64,000 nt of DNA. It comes from Stutzerimonas degradans. Lineage in GTDB: Bacteria > Pseudomonadota > Gammaproteobacteria > Pseudomonadales > Pseudomonadaceae. The stretch covers positions 248,001 to 312,000 of the forward strand of contig NZ_JAMOHV010000003.1 of NCBI RefSeq assembly GCF_024448505.1, read 5' to 3'. Positions 1-9,381 of this stretch are shown one piece after another; within the stretch, counting starts at the first letter, position 1, and each line of letters begins with the position of its first letter. Below the pieces are notes generated by a model. The model searched no databases, was not told the origin of the DNA, and saw only the letters and a list, made by a program, of their open reading frames with translations. The translations under genes were made by a program, and so were the position numbers.

Positions 1-288
1 GTCAGCGCTGAAGTGATCATCGAGGCGGCGATCAAGCCGAAGAAGGTGATGCCCTGCGCCATCCTCGGCGTGAGCAGCGAACTGTGCGATGCGCGCAGCT
101 ATTCGCTGATCGTGCGCAGCAACCGCTTCAACGATCAGGTGCGTATCAACGATCAGGTTCACGGCGCGACGCCGGTGTCGTTGATCCTCGAGAGCGGCGA
201 GTACGATGTGCAGGTGACGCACGAAGGCGTCACTCAGACGCGCAAGTTGTCGCTGGACGACGATCGCGTGGTCAATTTCCGCTTCTGA
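1..288 (+). CDS. partial PEGA-like protein, 5' end outside the window
   Basis: The reading frame is open from base 1, so the N-terminus lies outside the window; about 95 residues to the stop are visible. The last ~50 residues read like a PEGA repeat: a VRINDQV strand, [14 protein letters not shown] and a closing VQV strand, the small beta fold found on surface or envelope proteins. A short internal duplication (FNDQV / INDQV) is visible. No catalytic motif is present in the visible part. A GC-rich hairpin follows the stop. Function is unknown; the PEGA assignment is by pattern only. Confidence 0.6.
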   Translation, partial: VSAEVIIEAAIKPKKVMPCAILGVSSELCDARSYSLIVRSNRFNDQVRINDQVHGATPVSLILESGEYDVQVTHEGVTQTRKLSLDDDRVVNFRF

Positions 289-297
289 TTTCCGCGC

Positions 298-319
298 GCC
301 CGGCCGATTCCGGCCGGGC
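298..319 (+). terminator. GC-rich hairpin after the partial gene
   Basis: A perfect 9-bp stem (GCCCGGCCG / CGGCCGGGC) with loop ATTC lies 10 bases after the stop codon. The T-tract after it is weak (ATTTGCTT), so termination may be partial and maf could still be reached by readthrough. Confidence 0.5.
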
Positions 320-382
320 CATTTGCTTCCCTGCAACCAGCGCGTGTGCGACCCTTTCCTGCATTTCTCGACAGGGTCCGCA

Positions 383-973
383 ATGAGCAGCTTGTATCTC
401 GCATCGGCGTCGCCGCGACGTCGTGAACTCCTGCAACAGATCGGTGTGCCGTTTTCCCTCCTGGCGGTGAGCGTCGACGAGACGCCGTTGCCGCACGAGA
501 CGGCCGAGGACTACGTCCGGCGCGTGGCGCTGGACAAGGCCCGCGCCGGACTTGCTGTCCTGCCTGACGCGGATGCCTGCGTGCTTGCCGCCGATACCAG
601 CGTGGTGCTGGATCAGCGCATTCTCGGCAAGCCGGCGGATCGGGCCGAAGGCCTGGCCATGCTGGCGGCGCTGTCCGGGCGCAGCCATCGGGTGTTGACC
701 GCCATCGTGCTGGCGAACCGCGGCGCCTGCGAGGTGTGCCTGGTCGACAGCGAAGTCGAGTTCCGCGCCATCGATGCGACCGAGGCGCAAGCCTACTGGG
801 ACAGCGGCGAGCCGCAAGACAAGGCGGGCGGCTACGCGATTCAAGGTTGGGGGGCGGTGTTCGTCAACCAGTTGCGCGGCAGCTATTCGGCGGTGGTCGG
901 CCTACCATTGTGCGAAACGGCGCAGCTGCTCGACCGCTTCGGATTGCCGCGCTGGAGCAAAAGCGCCGGTTAG
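383..973 (+). CDS. maf: Maf/YhdE-family nucleoside triphosphate pyrophosphatase
   Basis: Maf proteins hydrolyse non-canonical or excess nucleoside triphosphates (dTTP/UTP or modified nucleotides) to the monophosphate plus pyrophosphate in the cytoplasm. The 196-aa product has the family signature SASPRRREL at residues 8-16, the AADT motif with the catalytic Asp at about 71, and [10 protein letters not shown] at 146-155. ATG 383 is chosen because homologues begin a few residues before SASPRR; an in-frame upstream start at 323 would add a 20-residue tail unlike the family. It sits just upstream of rng, the usual maf-rng pair. Subfamily (YhdE rather than YceF) is inferred from the neighbour. Confidence 0.93.
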   Translation: MSSLYLASASPRRRELLQQIGVPFSLLAVSVDETPLPHETAEDYVRRVALDKARAGLAVLPDADACVLAADTSVVLDQRILGKPADRAEGLAMLAALSGRSHRVLTAIVLANRGACEVCLVDSEVEFRAIDATEAQAYWDSGEPQDKAGGYAIQGWGAVFVNQLRGSYSAVVGLPLCETAQLLDRFGLPRWSKSAG

Positions 974-1066
974 AGCCTGTGGCTGCGGCGTTTATCTCGC
1001 TAGAATCGGCGCAGACCTGACAGCTGTGGCTGCTTCAAATCCGCTTTTCGGCCGAGAAAAACGACA

Positions 1067-2524
1067 ATGAGCGAAGAGATCCTGATGAACATCACCCCCA
1101 TGGAGTCACGGGTGGCGGTGGTGGAGAACGGCGTCCTGCAGGAGGTGCACGTCGAGCGCACCCAGCGCCGCGGCATTGTCGGCAACATCTACAAGGGCAA
1201 GGTGGTGCGGGTGCTGCCGGGCATGCAGGCGGCGTTCGTCGACATCGGCCTGGATCGCGCGGCGTTCATCCACGCCTCGGAGATTTCCGCGCGCGAAGGC
1301 AACGCCGTCGAGCCGATCAGTGCGCTGGTGCACGACGGCCAGAGTCTGGTGGTGCAAGTCACCAAGGACCCGATCGGCACCAAGGGCGCGCGGCTGACCA
1401 CGCAGCTGTCGATACCATCGCGCTATCTGGTCTACATGCCGCGCACCAGCCACGTCGGCATTTCCCTGCGGATCGAGGAGGAGGCCGAGCGCGAGCGACT
1501 CAAGCAGATCGTCGCCGAGTGCGTCGCCGCCGAAGGGATCGAGGAGGCCGGCGGATTCATCCTGCGCACGGCGGCCGAGGGGGCCGGGCGCGACGAGATT
1601 CTCATGGATATCCGCTATTTGCGCCGGCTGTGGGAACAGATCGCCGGGCAGATGAAGACCGCTGCCGCGCCTTCGCTGATCTACGAAGACCTGACCCTGG
1701 CGATGCGCACGCTGCGCGATCTGGTCAACCCGCGCATCGAGAAGATCCGCATCGACTCGCGGGAGAACTTCCAGAAGGTCAGCCAGTTCGTCGGCGAGCT
1801 GATGCCCGAGCTGCGCGATCGCCTCGAACACTACCCGGGGGAACGGCCGATCTTCGACCTCTACGGCGTCGAGGATGAGATCCAGAAGGCGCTGGAACGC
1901 AAGGTGATGCTCAAGTCCGGCGGCTACCTGATCATCGATCCGGCCGAGGCGATGACCACCATCGACGTCAATACCGGCGCCTTCGTCGGTCATCGCACGC
2001 TGGAAGAAACCATCTTCAAGACCAATCTGGAGTCCGCCACGGCGATCGCCCGCCAGCTGCGCCTGCGCAACATCGGCGGCATCATCATCATCGATTTCAT
2101 CGACATGGAAGACGAGGAGCATCGTCGCCAGGTGCTGCGCACCCTGGAAAAGCAGCTCGAACGCGACCATGCCAAGACCAACATCATCGGCATCACCGAA
2201 CTGGGCCTGGTGCAGATGACCCGAAAGCGTACCCGCGAAAGCCTCGAGCAGGTGCTCTGCGAACCCTGCGCCAGCTGTCAGGGGCGCGGCAAGCTGAAGA
2301 CCCCGGAAACCGTCTGCTACGAGATCTTTCGCGAGATCCTGCGTGAGGCCCGTGCCTACCAGCCGGAGGGTTATCGGGTGCTGGCCAACCAGAAGGTCAT
2401 CGACCGGCTGCTCGACGAGGAGTCGGGCAACGTCGCCGATCTGGAGAGCTTCATCGGCCGCTCGATCAAGTTCCAGGTCGAGAGTATGTATTCGCAGGAA
2501 CAGTACGACGTGGTGCTGCTCTGA
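1067..2524 (+). CDS. rng: Ribonuclease G
   Basis: RNase G is the short paralogue of RNase E; it matures the 5' end of 16S rRNA and takes part in mRNA decay. The 485-aa length fits (E. coli 489). An S1-type RNA-binding segment covers about residues 38-125. The catalytic core shows the metal-binding aspartates in TTIDVNTG (D300) and IIIIDFIDM (D343). The zinc-link motif CEPCASC (C401, C404) mediates dimerisation. The C-terminal degradosome scaffold of RNase E is absent, which separates the two. The start MSEEILMNITP matches the family N-terminus. It is 40 nt upstream of yhdP and probably cotranscribed with it. Confidence 0.97.
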   Translation: MSEEILMNITPMESRVAVVENGVLQEVHVERTQRRGIVGNIYKGKVVRVLPGMQAAFVDIGLDRAAFIHASEISAREGNAVEPISALVHDGQSLVVQVTKDPIGTKGARLTTQLSIPSRYLVYMPRTSHVGISLRIEEEAERERLKQIVAECVAAEGIEEAGGFILRTAAEGAGRDEILMDIRYLRRLWEQIAGQMKTAAAPSLIYEDLTLAMRTLRDLVNPRIEKIRIDSRENFQKVSQFVGELMPELRDRLEHYPGERPIFDLYGVEDEIQKALERKVMLKSGGYLIIDPAEAMTTIDVNTGAFVGHRTLEETIFKTNLESATAIARQLRLRNIGGIIIIDFIDMEDEEHRRQVLRTLEKQLERDHAKTNIIGITELGLVQMTRKRTRESLEQVLCEPCASCQGRGKLKTPETVCYEIFREILREARAYQPEGYRVLANQKVIDRLLDEESGNVADLESFIGRSIKFQVESMYSQEQYDVVLL

Positions 2525-2564
2525 GCCGAATGCACCCCAGGCCTGAGCCGCGGAGCGCTGCCGG

Positions 2565-5500
2565 ATGAATCGCCTCGCCCGTTTCCTCGCCGTGCTGCTG
2601 CGCCAGTCGCTGTCGATTGCGGCGTTGGGGCTGGTCGTCGCGGCGCTGTATGTCAGCCTGGGCCGGCAACTGGTGCCGCTGGTCGCCGAGTATCATCTGC
2701 AGGCGCAAGACAAGGCCACCGAGCTGCTGGCGATGCCGGTCCAGCTGGGGCGCCTCGAAGGGCGCTGGCAAGGGCTGGCGCCACAGCTGCTTGCGCACGA
2801 TGTGCTGCTGGGCGAGGGCGCGGCGGCGATGCACCTGGAGCGGCTGGTGGTGGTGCCGGATATCGCGGGCAGCCTGTGGGCGCGTGAGTTGCGTCTGGCG
2901 GCGCTGCGTTTCGAGGGCGTGCGCCTCAGTCTGACGCAGGATGCCGATGGCCGTTGGCGAGTCGAAGGACTGCCGGCGCGGGACAAGCAGCCGCCCACCG
3001 ATCCCGCCAAGCTCCTGCGCTCGCTGCAGAAGATTCGCGCGCTGGTGCTGGTCGACAGCCAGCTGACCGTGGAACCCTTTGGCGAGACGCCACTGACGCT
3101 GACTTACGCCAATCTCAGCCTGCAGAACGATGGCGGCGACCTGCGCCTGGACGGGCGCACCGTATTGCCCGATGGTCAGCCGCTGGCGCTGCAGGTTCGG
3201 GCGCAGCTGCAGCCCGAGCGCTGGCAGCAGGCAGCGGTCGACGTTTATCTGAGCCTGCCGCAGAGCGACTGGGCGGCCTGGCTGCCGAAGAAGCTGACCG
3301 CCGACTGGCGGCTCGACCGTGTGCAGGCGGGTGGCGAGGCCTGGCTCAGCTGGCGGCAGGAGCGCCTCGCGCGAGCGGTGCTGCGCCTCGATGCGCCGCG
3401 GGTCGAAGCGGCCTATGGCAAACACCCGGTACAAAACCTCGATGATCTGGCCTTGACCGCCTATGCCGATCGCACCGAGCGTGGCTATCGGCTGCTGATC
3501 GATGAGCTCGGCTTCAACCTGGGTGAATCGCGTTGGGGCGAGGCGCGCCTGCTCATCGAGCACGACGAACACAGCAACAGTTGGCAGCTGCAGGCCGATC
3601 GCCTGGGAGTCGCCCCGCTGGCGACCCTGACGCAGGCGCTGGCGCCATTGCCGGAAAGCGCCGCGGAGATTCTCGCCGACCTCGCGCCACGCGGCACGTT
3701 GCGTGCGCTGCAAGCCACCTATCGCCCCGGATTGACCGGCGCCGAGCGACTGCAGTTCGCCGCGCAGCTCGATCAGGTGACGATCGGCGCGCACCACTGG
3801 ATTCCCGCCGTCGAGCAGGTCAGCGGCAGCATTCAGGGCGATCTCGCCGGCGGCGAGTTGCGCATCGACAGCCAGGATTTTGCCCTGCATCTGGCGCCAC
3901 TGTTTCCCCAGCCCTGGCGTTACCGTCAGGCGCAGGGGCGGCTGCGCTGGAGCCTGGATGAGCAGGCCTTCACCCTGGTAGCGCCCTATCTGCGGCTGGA
4001 CGGTGAGGAAGGCCAGCTGGCCGGTGACTTCCTCATCCGCCTGAATCGCGACCCGGCCATCGAGGATTACATGGACCTGCGCGTCGGCCTCACGCAGGGC
4101 GATGCGCGCTACACGGAAAAATACCTGCCGACCCGCTCGCCAGCGCTGAGTCCGGCGCTCAGCGAATGGCTGCACACGGCGATTCGCGGCGGCGCCATCG
4201 AGCAGGGCTATTTCCAGTACCAGGGCAGTCTGCACAAGGACGCCGTCGATGGTGCGCGCAGCATCAGCCTGTATTTCAAGGTGCGCGATGCCGAGCTGGC
4301 CTACCAGCCTGGCTGGCCGGCGCTGCGCGAAGGGCGCGGCGAAGTGCTGATCGAGGACAGTGGCGTGCGCGTGCGGCTCGCCGAGGGCCGCATTCTCGAC
4401 AGCCGCGTGCAGAACGCCACGGCCGAAATTCCGCACGCCGCTCCCGGACAGAAGCCGCATCTGGCGATCAACGGACAGTTGCAGAGCAGTGTCGGTGACG
4501 GACTGAAGATCCTGCGCGAGGCGCCGCTCGGTGCCGCCGAGATTTTCGCCGGCTGGCAGGGCGAGGGCGAGCTGGACGGCTCGCTGGCGCTGCTGATCCC
4601 GCTGGCCAAGGGCGAGCCGCCGCACGTCCTGGTGGATTTCGCCAGCCGCGCGGCGACGCTGCACATCGCCAGCCCGGAGCTGGACTTCGCTCAGCTCTCC
4701 GGTCAGTTCCGCTATGACACCGATGCCGGCTTCAGCGCCCGCGACATCCGCGCGCAGCTGTTCGGGCGGCTGGTCCGGGGCAGTGCCGTGGCAACCGGCG
4801 ACCGGCGTAATCCGGCGACGCGGATCGAAGCGCAGGGCGATATCACTCTGCAGCGCCTGGCGACCTGGCTGGGGCTGCAGCAGCCGCTGCCGGCCAGCGG
4901 CGAACTGCCCTATCAGCTGCGTCTGGATCTGGCCGGCGCGGATAGCCGCCTGCAACTCGACTCTTCGCTGGCCGGGTTGGCCATCGAGCTGCCGGCACCC
5001 TTCGGCAAACCGGCTGGTGAGCGGCGCGACACTACTTTGCGTATGACGCTGCAGGGCGCCGAGCGGCGCTACGCCGTGCAGCATGGCGAACTCGCCTCCC
5101 TGAACTTCGCGGCGCCGGCGGCTGACTGGCAGGCCGGTCGTGGTGAATTGCGGCTCGGCGCCGGCGCGGCGGCACTGCCGACGGCGCGCGGTCTGCGCGT
5201 GCGCGGGCGGCTGGAGCAGCTCGACTGGCAGGCGTGGCAAAGCGTGCGCGAGCACTATCTGCCGGCTGCCGGTGGCTCGACGACGGTTCCCCTGCTGCGC
5301 GAAGCACAGCTGGATATCGGCCGTTTCGATGGCTTCGGCACGCGTATCGACGCGCTGGGTATCGAACTGCGCCGAGCGACGGATGCCTGGACGCTCAACC
5401 TGCGCAGCGATCTGATCAACGGGACGGTGCAGCTGCCGGATGCCGATGGTGCGCCGCTCGTGGCAGATCTGCAGCGTCTGCGCCTGCCTGCCGCCGCACC

Positions 5501-6368
5501 GGCTGCCGAGCCGGCGCAGCGTAGCGATCCGCTGGCCGATGTCGATCCGACGCGTCTGCCGGCGATGGACATCACCGTCGCCGAGGTGGTGCAGGGCGAG
5601 GCGCCGCTGGGCCGCTGGGCGCTGAAGATGCGCCCGGTAGCCAATGGCGTGGCGTTCTCGGCGTTGGATCTGAATCTGAAAGGATTGCGCATCGAGGGCG
5701 CCGGCGAGTGGCGTGCGGGGCGCAGCGCGTTCAAGGGGCGGCTGTCCGGGGGCAATCTGGCGGATGTGCTGTTGGCGTGGGGCTTTGCACCCTCGACCAC
5801 CAGCGAGCGTTTCCGCATGGATGTCGATGGCAGCTGGCCGGGCTCGCCGGCCTGGTTCGGCCTGGCGCGCTTCTCCGGCAATATGCAGCCGCGGCTGCGC
5901 AAGGGCCAGTTCGTCGAAGTCGAAGGGAGCGCGCAGGCGTTGCGGGTGTTCGGTCTGCTCAACTTCAACTCGATCGGTCGGCGGCTGCGCCTGGATTTCT
6001 CCGATCTGTTCGGCAAGGGGTTGAGTTACGACCGCATGGGCGGCGAGCTGCAGGCCAGTGACGGAATCTACCGCACCCGCGAGCCGATCACCGTGACCGG
6101 ACCGTCGAGCAATCTCGAACTCAATGGCACGCTGGACATGGTGAATGACCGCATTGATGCCAAGCTGCTGGTCACGCTGCCGGTGAGCAACAACCTGCCG
6201 CTGGCGGCGTTGATCGTCGGCGCGCCGGCGGTCGGCGGCGCGTTGTTCGTGGTCGACAAGCTGCTGGGCGACAAGGTTGCCCGGTTCGCCAGCGTTCAGT
6301 ACAACGTCGAGGGTCCCTGGCAATCGCCGCAGATCAGCTTCGACAAGCCCTTCGAAAAGCCCAATTGA
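2565..6368 (+). CDS. yhdP: YhdP-family AsmA-like envelope protein
   Basis: This 1267-aa protein is one of the large AsmA-like (bridge-like lipid transfer) proteins. It has one N-terminal membrane segment (about residues 9-31, rich in L/A/V), then a very long periplasmic beta-rich region of DUF3971/AsmA type. The C-terminal 150 residues (FSGNMQPRLRKGQFVEV... VRVFGLLNFNSIGRRL) are the most typical YhdP segment. In E. coli YhdP works with TamB and YdbH in phospholipid movement to the outer membrane. An antisense open frame of similar length (2466-6323) is a GC-driven shadow. Sequence ends two clear codon-biased domains with no frameshift visible. Confidence 0.93.
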   Translation: MNRLARFLAVLLRQSLSIAALGLVVAALYVSLGRQLVPLVAEYHLQAQDKATELLAMPVQLGRLEGRWQGLAPQLLAHDVLLGEGAAAMHLERLVVVPDIAGSLWARELRLAALRFEGVRLSLTQDADGRWRVEGLPARDKQPPTDPAKLLRSLQKIRALVLVDSQLTVEPFGETPLTLTYANLSLQNDGGDLRLDGRTVLPDGQPLALQVRAQLQPERWQQAAVDVYLSLPQSDWAAWLPKKLTADWRLDRVQAGGEAWLSWRQERLARAVLRLDAPRVEAAYGKHPVQNLDDLALTAYADRTERGYRLLIDELGFNLGESRWGEARLLIEHDEHSNSWQLQADRLGVAPLATLTQALAPLPESAAEILADLAPRGTLRALQATYRPGLTGAERLQFAAQLDQVTIGAHHWIPAVEQVSGSIQGDLAGGELRIDSQDFALHLAPLFPQPWRYRQAQGRLRWSLDEQAFTLVAPYLRLDGEEGQLAGDFLIRLNRDPAIEDYMDLRVGLTQGDARYTEKYLPTRSPALSPALSEWLHTAIRGGAIEQGYFQYQGSLHKDAVDGARSISLYFKVRDAELAYQPGWPALREGRGEVLIEDSGVRVRLAEGRILDSRVQNATAEIPHAAPGQKPHLAINGQLQSSVGDGLKILREAPLGAAEIFAGWQGEGELDGSLALLIPLAKGEPPHVLVDFASRAATLHIASPELDFAQLSGQFRYDTDAGFSARDIRAQLFGRLVRGSAVATGDRRNPATRIEAQGDITLQRLATWLGLQQPLPASGELPYQLRLDLAGADSRLQLDSSLAGLAIELPAPFGKPAGERRDTTLRMTLQGAERRYAVQHGELASLNFAAPAADWQAGRGELRLGAGAAALPTARGLRVRGRLEQLDWQAWQSVREHYLPAAGGSTTVPLLREAQLDIGRFDGFGTRIDALGIELRRATDAWTLNLRSDLINGTVQLPDADGAPLVADLQRLRLPAAAPAAEPAQRSDPLADVDPTRLPAMDITVAEVVQGEAPLGRWALKMRPVANGVAFSALDLNLKGLRIEGAGEWRAGRSAFKGRLSGGNLADVLLAWGFAPSTTSERFRMDVDGSWPGSPAWFGLARFSGNMQPRLRKGQFVEVEGSAQALRVFGLLNFNSIGRRLRLDFSDLFGKGLSYDRMGGELQASDGIYRTREPITVTGPSSNLELNGTLDMVNDRIDAKLLVTLPVSNNLPLAALIVGAPAVGGALFVVDKLLGDKVARFASVQYNVEGPWQSPQISFDKPFEKPN

Positions 6369-6426
6369 GGTGGCGGCGCGTTAACGTGGCCGCCGGTTCT
6401 TTCTCCGCATGATCGGTGTACCTGCC

Positions 6427-7272
6427 ATGTCGCTCGCAGTCATTCAGATGGTCAGCCAGGCCGATGTCGAGGCCAACCTGCGCAGCGCGCGGGCCCTGCT
6501 CGAGCAGGCTGCGGCAGCCGGTGCGCGGCTGGCGGTGCTGCCGGAAAACTTCGCGGCGATGGGCCGTAGCGATCTGCCGGCGCTCGGCCGTGCCGAGGCG
6601 ACAGGCGGGGGGCCGATCCTGCCGTGGTTGAAACAGACCGCGCGCGACCTCAGGTTATGGGTCGTGGCTGGAACGCTGCCGTTGCCGCCGGACGATCAGC
6701 CGCAGGCTCGACCGCACGCCTGCTCGCTGTTGTTCGACGAGCATGGGCAACGGGTCGCTCGTTACGACAAGCTGCACCTGTTCGATGTGGACGTCGCGGA
6801 TAATCGCGGTCGCTACCGTGAGTCGGACGACTACGCGCCGGGCAATGGGCTGGTGGTGGTCGATACGCCGCTCGGGCGGCTGGGGATGACGGTCTGTTAC
6901 GACCTGCGCTTTCCCGAGCTGTATACGGCGCTGCGGCTGGCCGGTGCCGAGCTGATCAGCGCGCCTTCGGCGTTCACCGCAGTGACCGGCGCGGCGCACT
7001 GGCAAACGCTGGTGCGTGCGCGGGCCATCGAGACGCAGTGCTATATGCTGGCCGCCGCGCAGGGTGGTGCTCATCCCGGCGGCCGCCTGACCCACGGTCA
7101 TTCGTCTATCGTTGACCCGTGGGGGCGCATCCTGTGCGAGCAGGCCGATGGCGAGGCTGCCTTGACGGCCCGGCGCGATGCCGCGGAGCAATTGGCCATC
7201 CGCCAGCGCATGCCGCTGACCGGCCACCGACGATTTGAAGTGCCGCGCCTGGTCGCGGCGAGTTTGGAGTGA
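6427..7272 (+). CDS. Carbon-nitrogen hydrolase (Nit1/NIT-type amidase)
   Basis: Nitrilase-superfamily enzyme of 281 aa with the complete Glu-Lys-Cys triad: E40 in LPENF, K115 in YDKLHLFD and C157 in [12 protein letters not shown]. The YDKx[12 protein letters not shown] pattern is that of the Nit1/NitFhit branch, whose members hydrolyse deaminated glutathione (a metabolite-repair role); that substrate is family knowledge, not shown here. ATG 6427 (MSLAVIQM) is preferred over 6409 because homologues start directly with the AVIQM strand. It ends 2 nt before tldD, so the two are in one transcript. Confidence 0.9.
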   Translation: MSLAVIQMVSQADVEANLRSARALLEQAAAAGARLAVLPENFAAMGRSDLPALGRAEATGGGPILPWLKQTARDLRLWVVAGTLPLPPDDQPQARPHACSLLFDEHGQRVARYDKLHLFDVDVADNRGRYRESDDYAPGNGLVVVDTPLGRLGMTVCYDLRFPELYTALRLAGAELISAPSAFTAVTGAAHWQTLVRARAIETQCYMLAAAQGGAHPGGRLTHGHSSIVDPWGRILCEQADGEAALTARRDAAEQLAIRQRMPLTGHRRFEVPRLVAASLE

Positions 7273-7274
7273 CT

Positions 7275-8717
7275 ATGAGTGAACTGCTGTTGCCCGCCGT
7301 CGAGCGGCTTCTGACTCCCGGCGGCCTGGGCATTGACGACCTGCCTGCGCTGCTGGGGGGACTCGCCGGGCCGGGTATCGACGCGGCCGATCTGTATTTT
7401 CAGGACCAGGTCAGCGAGTCCTGGGTGCTGGAGGACGGCATCGTCAAGGAGGGCGGCTTCCACCTGGAGCAGGGCGTTGGTGTTCGCGCGCTGTCCGGCG
7501 AGAAGACCGGCTTCGCCTACAGCAATGCGATCACCGCCGAGGCGCTGCGCCAGGCGGCGCAGGCGGCCCGTTCGATTGCCCGTAGCGGCCAGCAGGGCCG
7601 CGTGCAGGTGCTGTCGAGGGCGGCCTTTGCGCCGTTGTACAGCCAGGACAATCCGCTGGATGGGTTGAGCCGGGCGGAAAAGGTCGAGCTGCTCAAGCGC
7701 ATCGATGTCGCCACGCGAGCGCTCGACCCGCGCATCAAGCAGGTCACGGTGAGCCTGGCCGGCGTTTGGGAACACATTCTGGTTGCCGGCATGGATGGCG
7801 GCATGGCGGCTGATGTCAGGCCGCTGGTGCGTTTCAACGTCAGCGTGATCGTCGAACAGAACGGCCGCCGCGAGCGGGGCGGTCAGGGCGGCGGTGGACG
7901 GCTGGGCTACCAGTATTTCCTCAGCGAGGACCGCGCGATGGGCTATGCGCGCGAAGCGTTGCGCCAGGCGCTGGTCAATCTCGAGGCGCAGCCGGCACCT
8001 GCCGGCAGCCTGCCGGTGGTGCTCGGCCCGGGCTGGTCCGGCGTGCTGCTGCATGAGGCCGTCGGCCACGGACTGGAGGGCGACTTCAACCGTAAGGGCA
8101 GTTCGGCCTACAGCGGGCGTATCGGTCATCAGGTGGCCTCGAAGCTGTGCACCATCGTCGACGACGGCACCCTGGCCGATCGGCGCGGCTCGCTCAGCGT
8201 GGATGACGAGGGTACGCCGACGCAGTGCACCACGCTGATCGAGAACGGCGTGCTCAAGGGGTACATCCAGGACAAGCTGAATGCGCGCCTGATGGGTGTT
8301 GCGCCTACCGGCAACGGCCGCCGCGAGTCCTACGCGCACCTGCCGATGCCGCGCATGACCAACACTTACATGCTGGCCGGCGAGAGCGACCCCGAGGAGA
8401 TCATCCGTTCGGTCAAGCGCGGCCTCTACTGCGCCAGTCTCGGTGGCGGCCAGGTGGATATCACCAGCGGCAAGTTCGTATTCTCCACCAGCGAGGCCTA
8501 TCTGATCGAAGATGGGCGGATCACTGCGCCGGTCAAGGGTGCGACGCTGATCGGCAACGGCCCGGAGGTGATGACGCGGGTGTCGATGGTCGGCAACGAC
8601 CTGGCGCTGGACAGTGGCGTCGGCACCTGTGGCAAGGATGGCCAGTCGGTGCCAGTGGGCGTCGGTCAGCCGACGTTGAAGATCGACGAGATCACCGTCG
8701 GCGGAACGGGCGCCTGA
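7275..8717 (+). CDS. tldD: Metalloprotease TldD
   Basis: TldD is the zinc-bearing subunit of the TldD/TldE(PmbA) heterodimeric protease, which trims leaderless or unfolded peptides (microcin B17 leader, CcdA) in the cytoplasm. The 480-aa product carries [12 protein letters not shown] with the HExxxH metal motif at residues 260-265, plus the N-terminal DLYFQ...[13 protein letters not shown] block and [19 protein letters not shown] 7275 is favoured over GTG 7269 because TTGGAG lies at the right distance and MSE... matches homologues. Its partner pmbA is 660 nt downstream, on the same strand but separated by yjgA on the other strand. Confidence 0.97.
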   Translation: MSELLLPAVERLLTPGGLGIDDLPALLGGLAGPGIDAADLYFQDQVSESWVLEDGIVKEGGFHLEQGVGVRALSGEKTGFAYSNAITAEALRQAAQAARSIARSGQQGRVQVLSRAAFAPLYSQDNPLDGLSRAEKVELLKRIDVATRALDPRIKQVTVSLAGVWEHILVAGMDGGMAADVRPLVRFNVSVIVEQNGRRERGGQGGGGRLGYQYFLSEDRAMGYAREALRQALVNLEAQPAPAGSLPVVLGPGWSGVLLHEAVGHGLEGDFNRKGSSAYSGRIGHQVASKLCTIVDDGTLADRRGSLSVDDEGTPTQCTTLIENGVLKGYIQDKLNARLMGVAPTGNGRRESYAHLPMPRMTNTYMLAGESDPEEIIRSVKRGLYCASLGGGQVDITSGKFVFSTSEAYLIEDGRITAPVKGATLIGNGPEVMTRVSMVGNDLALDSGVGTCGKDGQSVPVGVGQPTLKIDEITVGGTGA

Positions 8718-8753
8718 AGCCGCTGGAGGCGGCAGGAAAGCGTGCGGTCTGGT

Positions 8754-9275
8754 TTATTTCAGGCCGCGCTTGGTTTCATCGAGGTCGCGGATGTACTTGA
8801 AGATCTTGCGACTCGCCGCCGGCGGTTTGTTGTGCGCGGCTTCATGCTGGGCATGGCGGATCAGGCCGCGCAGGTGCTGGCGATCGGTGTCGGGGTAATC
8901 GGTGACGAAGGCTTCCAGCGTTTCGTCGTTGCCGGCGATCAGGCGATCACGCCAGCGCTCCAGGGCATGAAAGCGTTCGTTGTACTGGCGGGTGGAGGCG
9001 TCGAGTTGGTCGACCAGAGCCAGAATGGCGTCGATGTCCTGTCCACGCATCAGCTTGCCGATGTATTGGATGTGGCGTTTGCGGGCGATGTGTGCGGTGT
9101 GTTTGGGCGCGTCGGCGAGTGCCTTGCGCAGCGCGTCGCTCAGCGGCAGGCGCTCAATCAGGTCGGGCTTGAGCGTGGTCAGGCGTTCGCCCAGCTCCTG
9201 CAGCGCATGCAGCTCGCGCTTGACCTGGGATTTGCTCTTCTCGTCGAAAACGCCGTCGTCGGAGTATTCAGGCAT
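8754..9275 (-). CDS. darP: Ribosome-associated protein YjgA/DarP (DUF615)
   Basis: A 173-aa, highly charged helical protein of the YjgA family. DarP binds late 50S precursors and helps 50S maturation. The family core [11 protein letters not shown]...[11 protein letters not shown] and [13 protein letters not shown] is visible at about residues 22-80. It is transcribed opposite to tldD and pmbA: its 3' end faces tldD over 36 nt, and its 5' end is divergent from pmbA over about 106 nt, which must hold both promoters. The C-terminus ends in basic residues, in keeping with rRNA contact. Confidence 0.94.
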   Translation of the reverse strand: MPEYSDDGVFDEKSKSQVKRELHALQELGERLTTLKPDLIERLPLSDALRKALADAPKHTAHIARKRHIQYIGKLMRGQDIDAILALVDQLDASTRQYNERFHALERWRDRLIAGNDETLEAFVTDYPDTDRQHLRGLIRHAQHEAAHNKPPAASRKIFKYIRDLDETKRGLK

Positions 9276-9381
9276 GGGGATGGTCCATTGGGAAATGCCG
9301 CCATGATAACAGCAGCCTTGCCGGGCCGGTTCTGCCGTCGGCGGGCTGAGTCACGATCGAATGCGGGGCTTGGGAGTTCTT

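Noticed and set aside
2466-6323. 1285-aa open frame on the minus strand opposite yhdP
   Set aside because: A GC-rich-codon shadow of a clear gene; Arg/Gln/Ala-rich composition with no family motif and no ribosome site.
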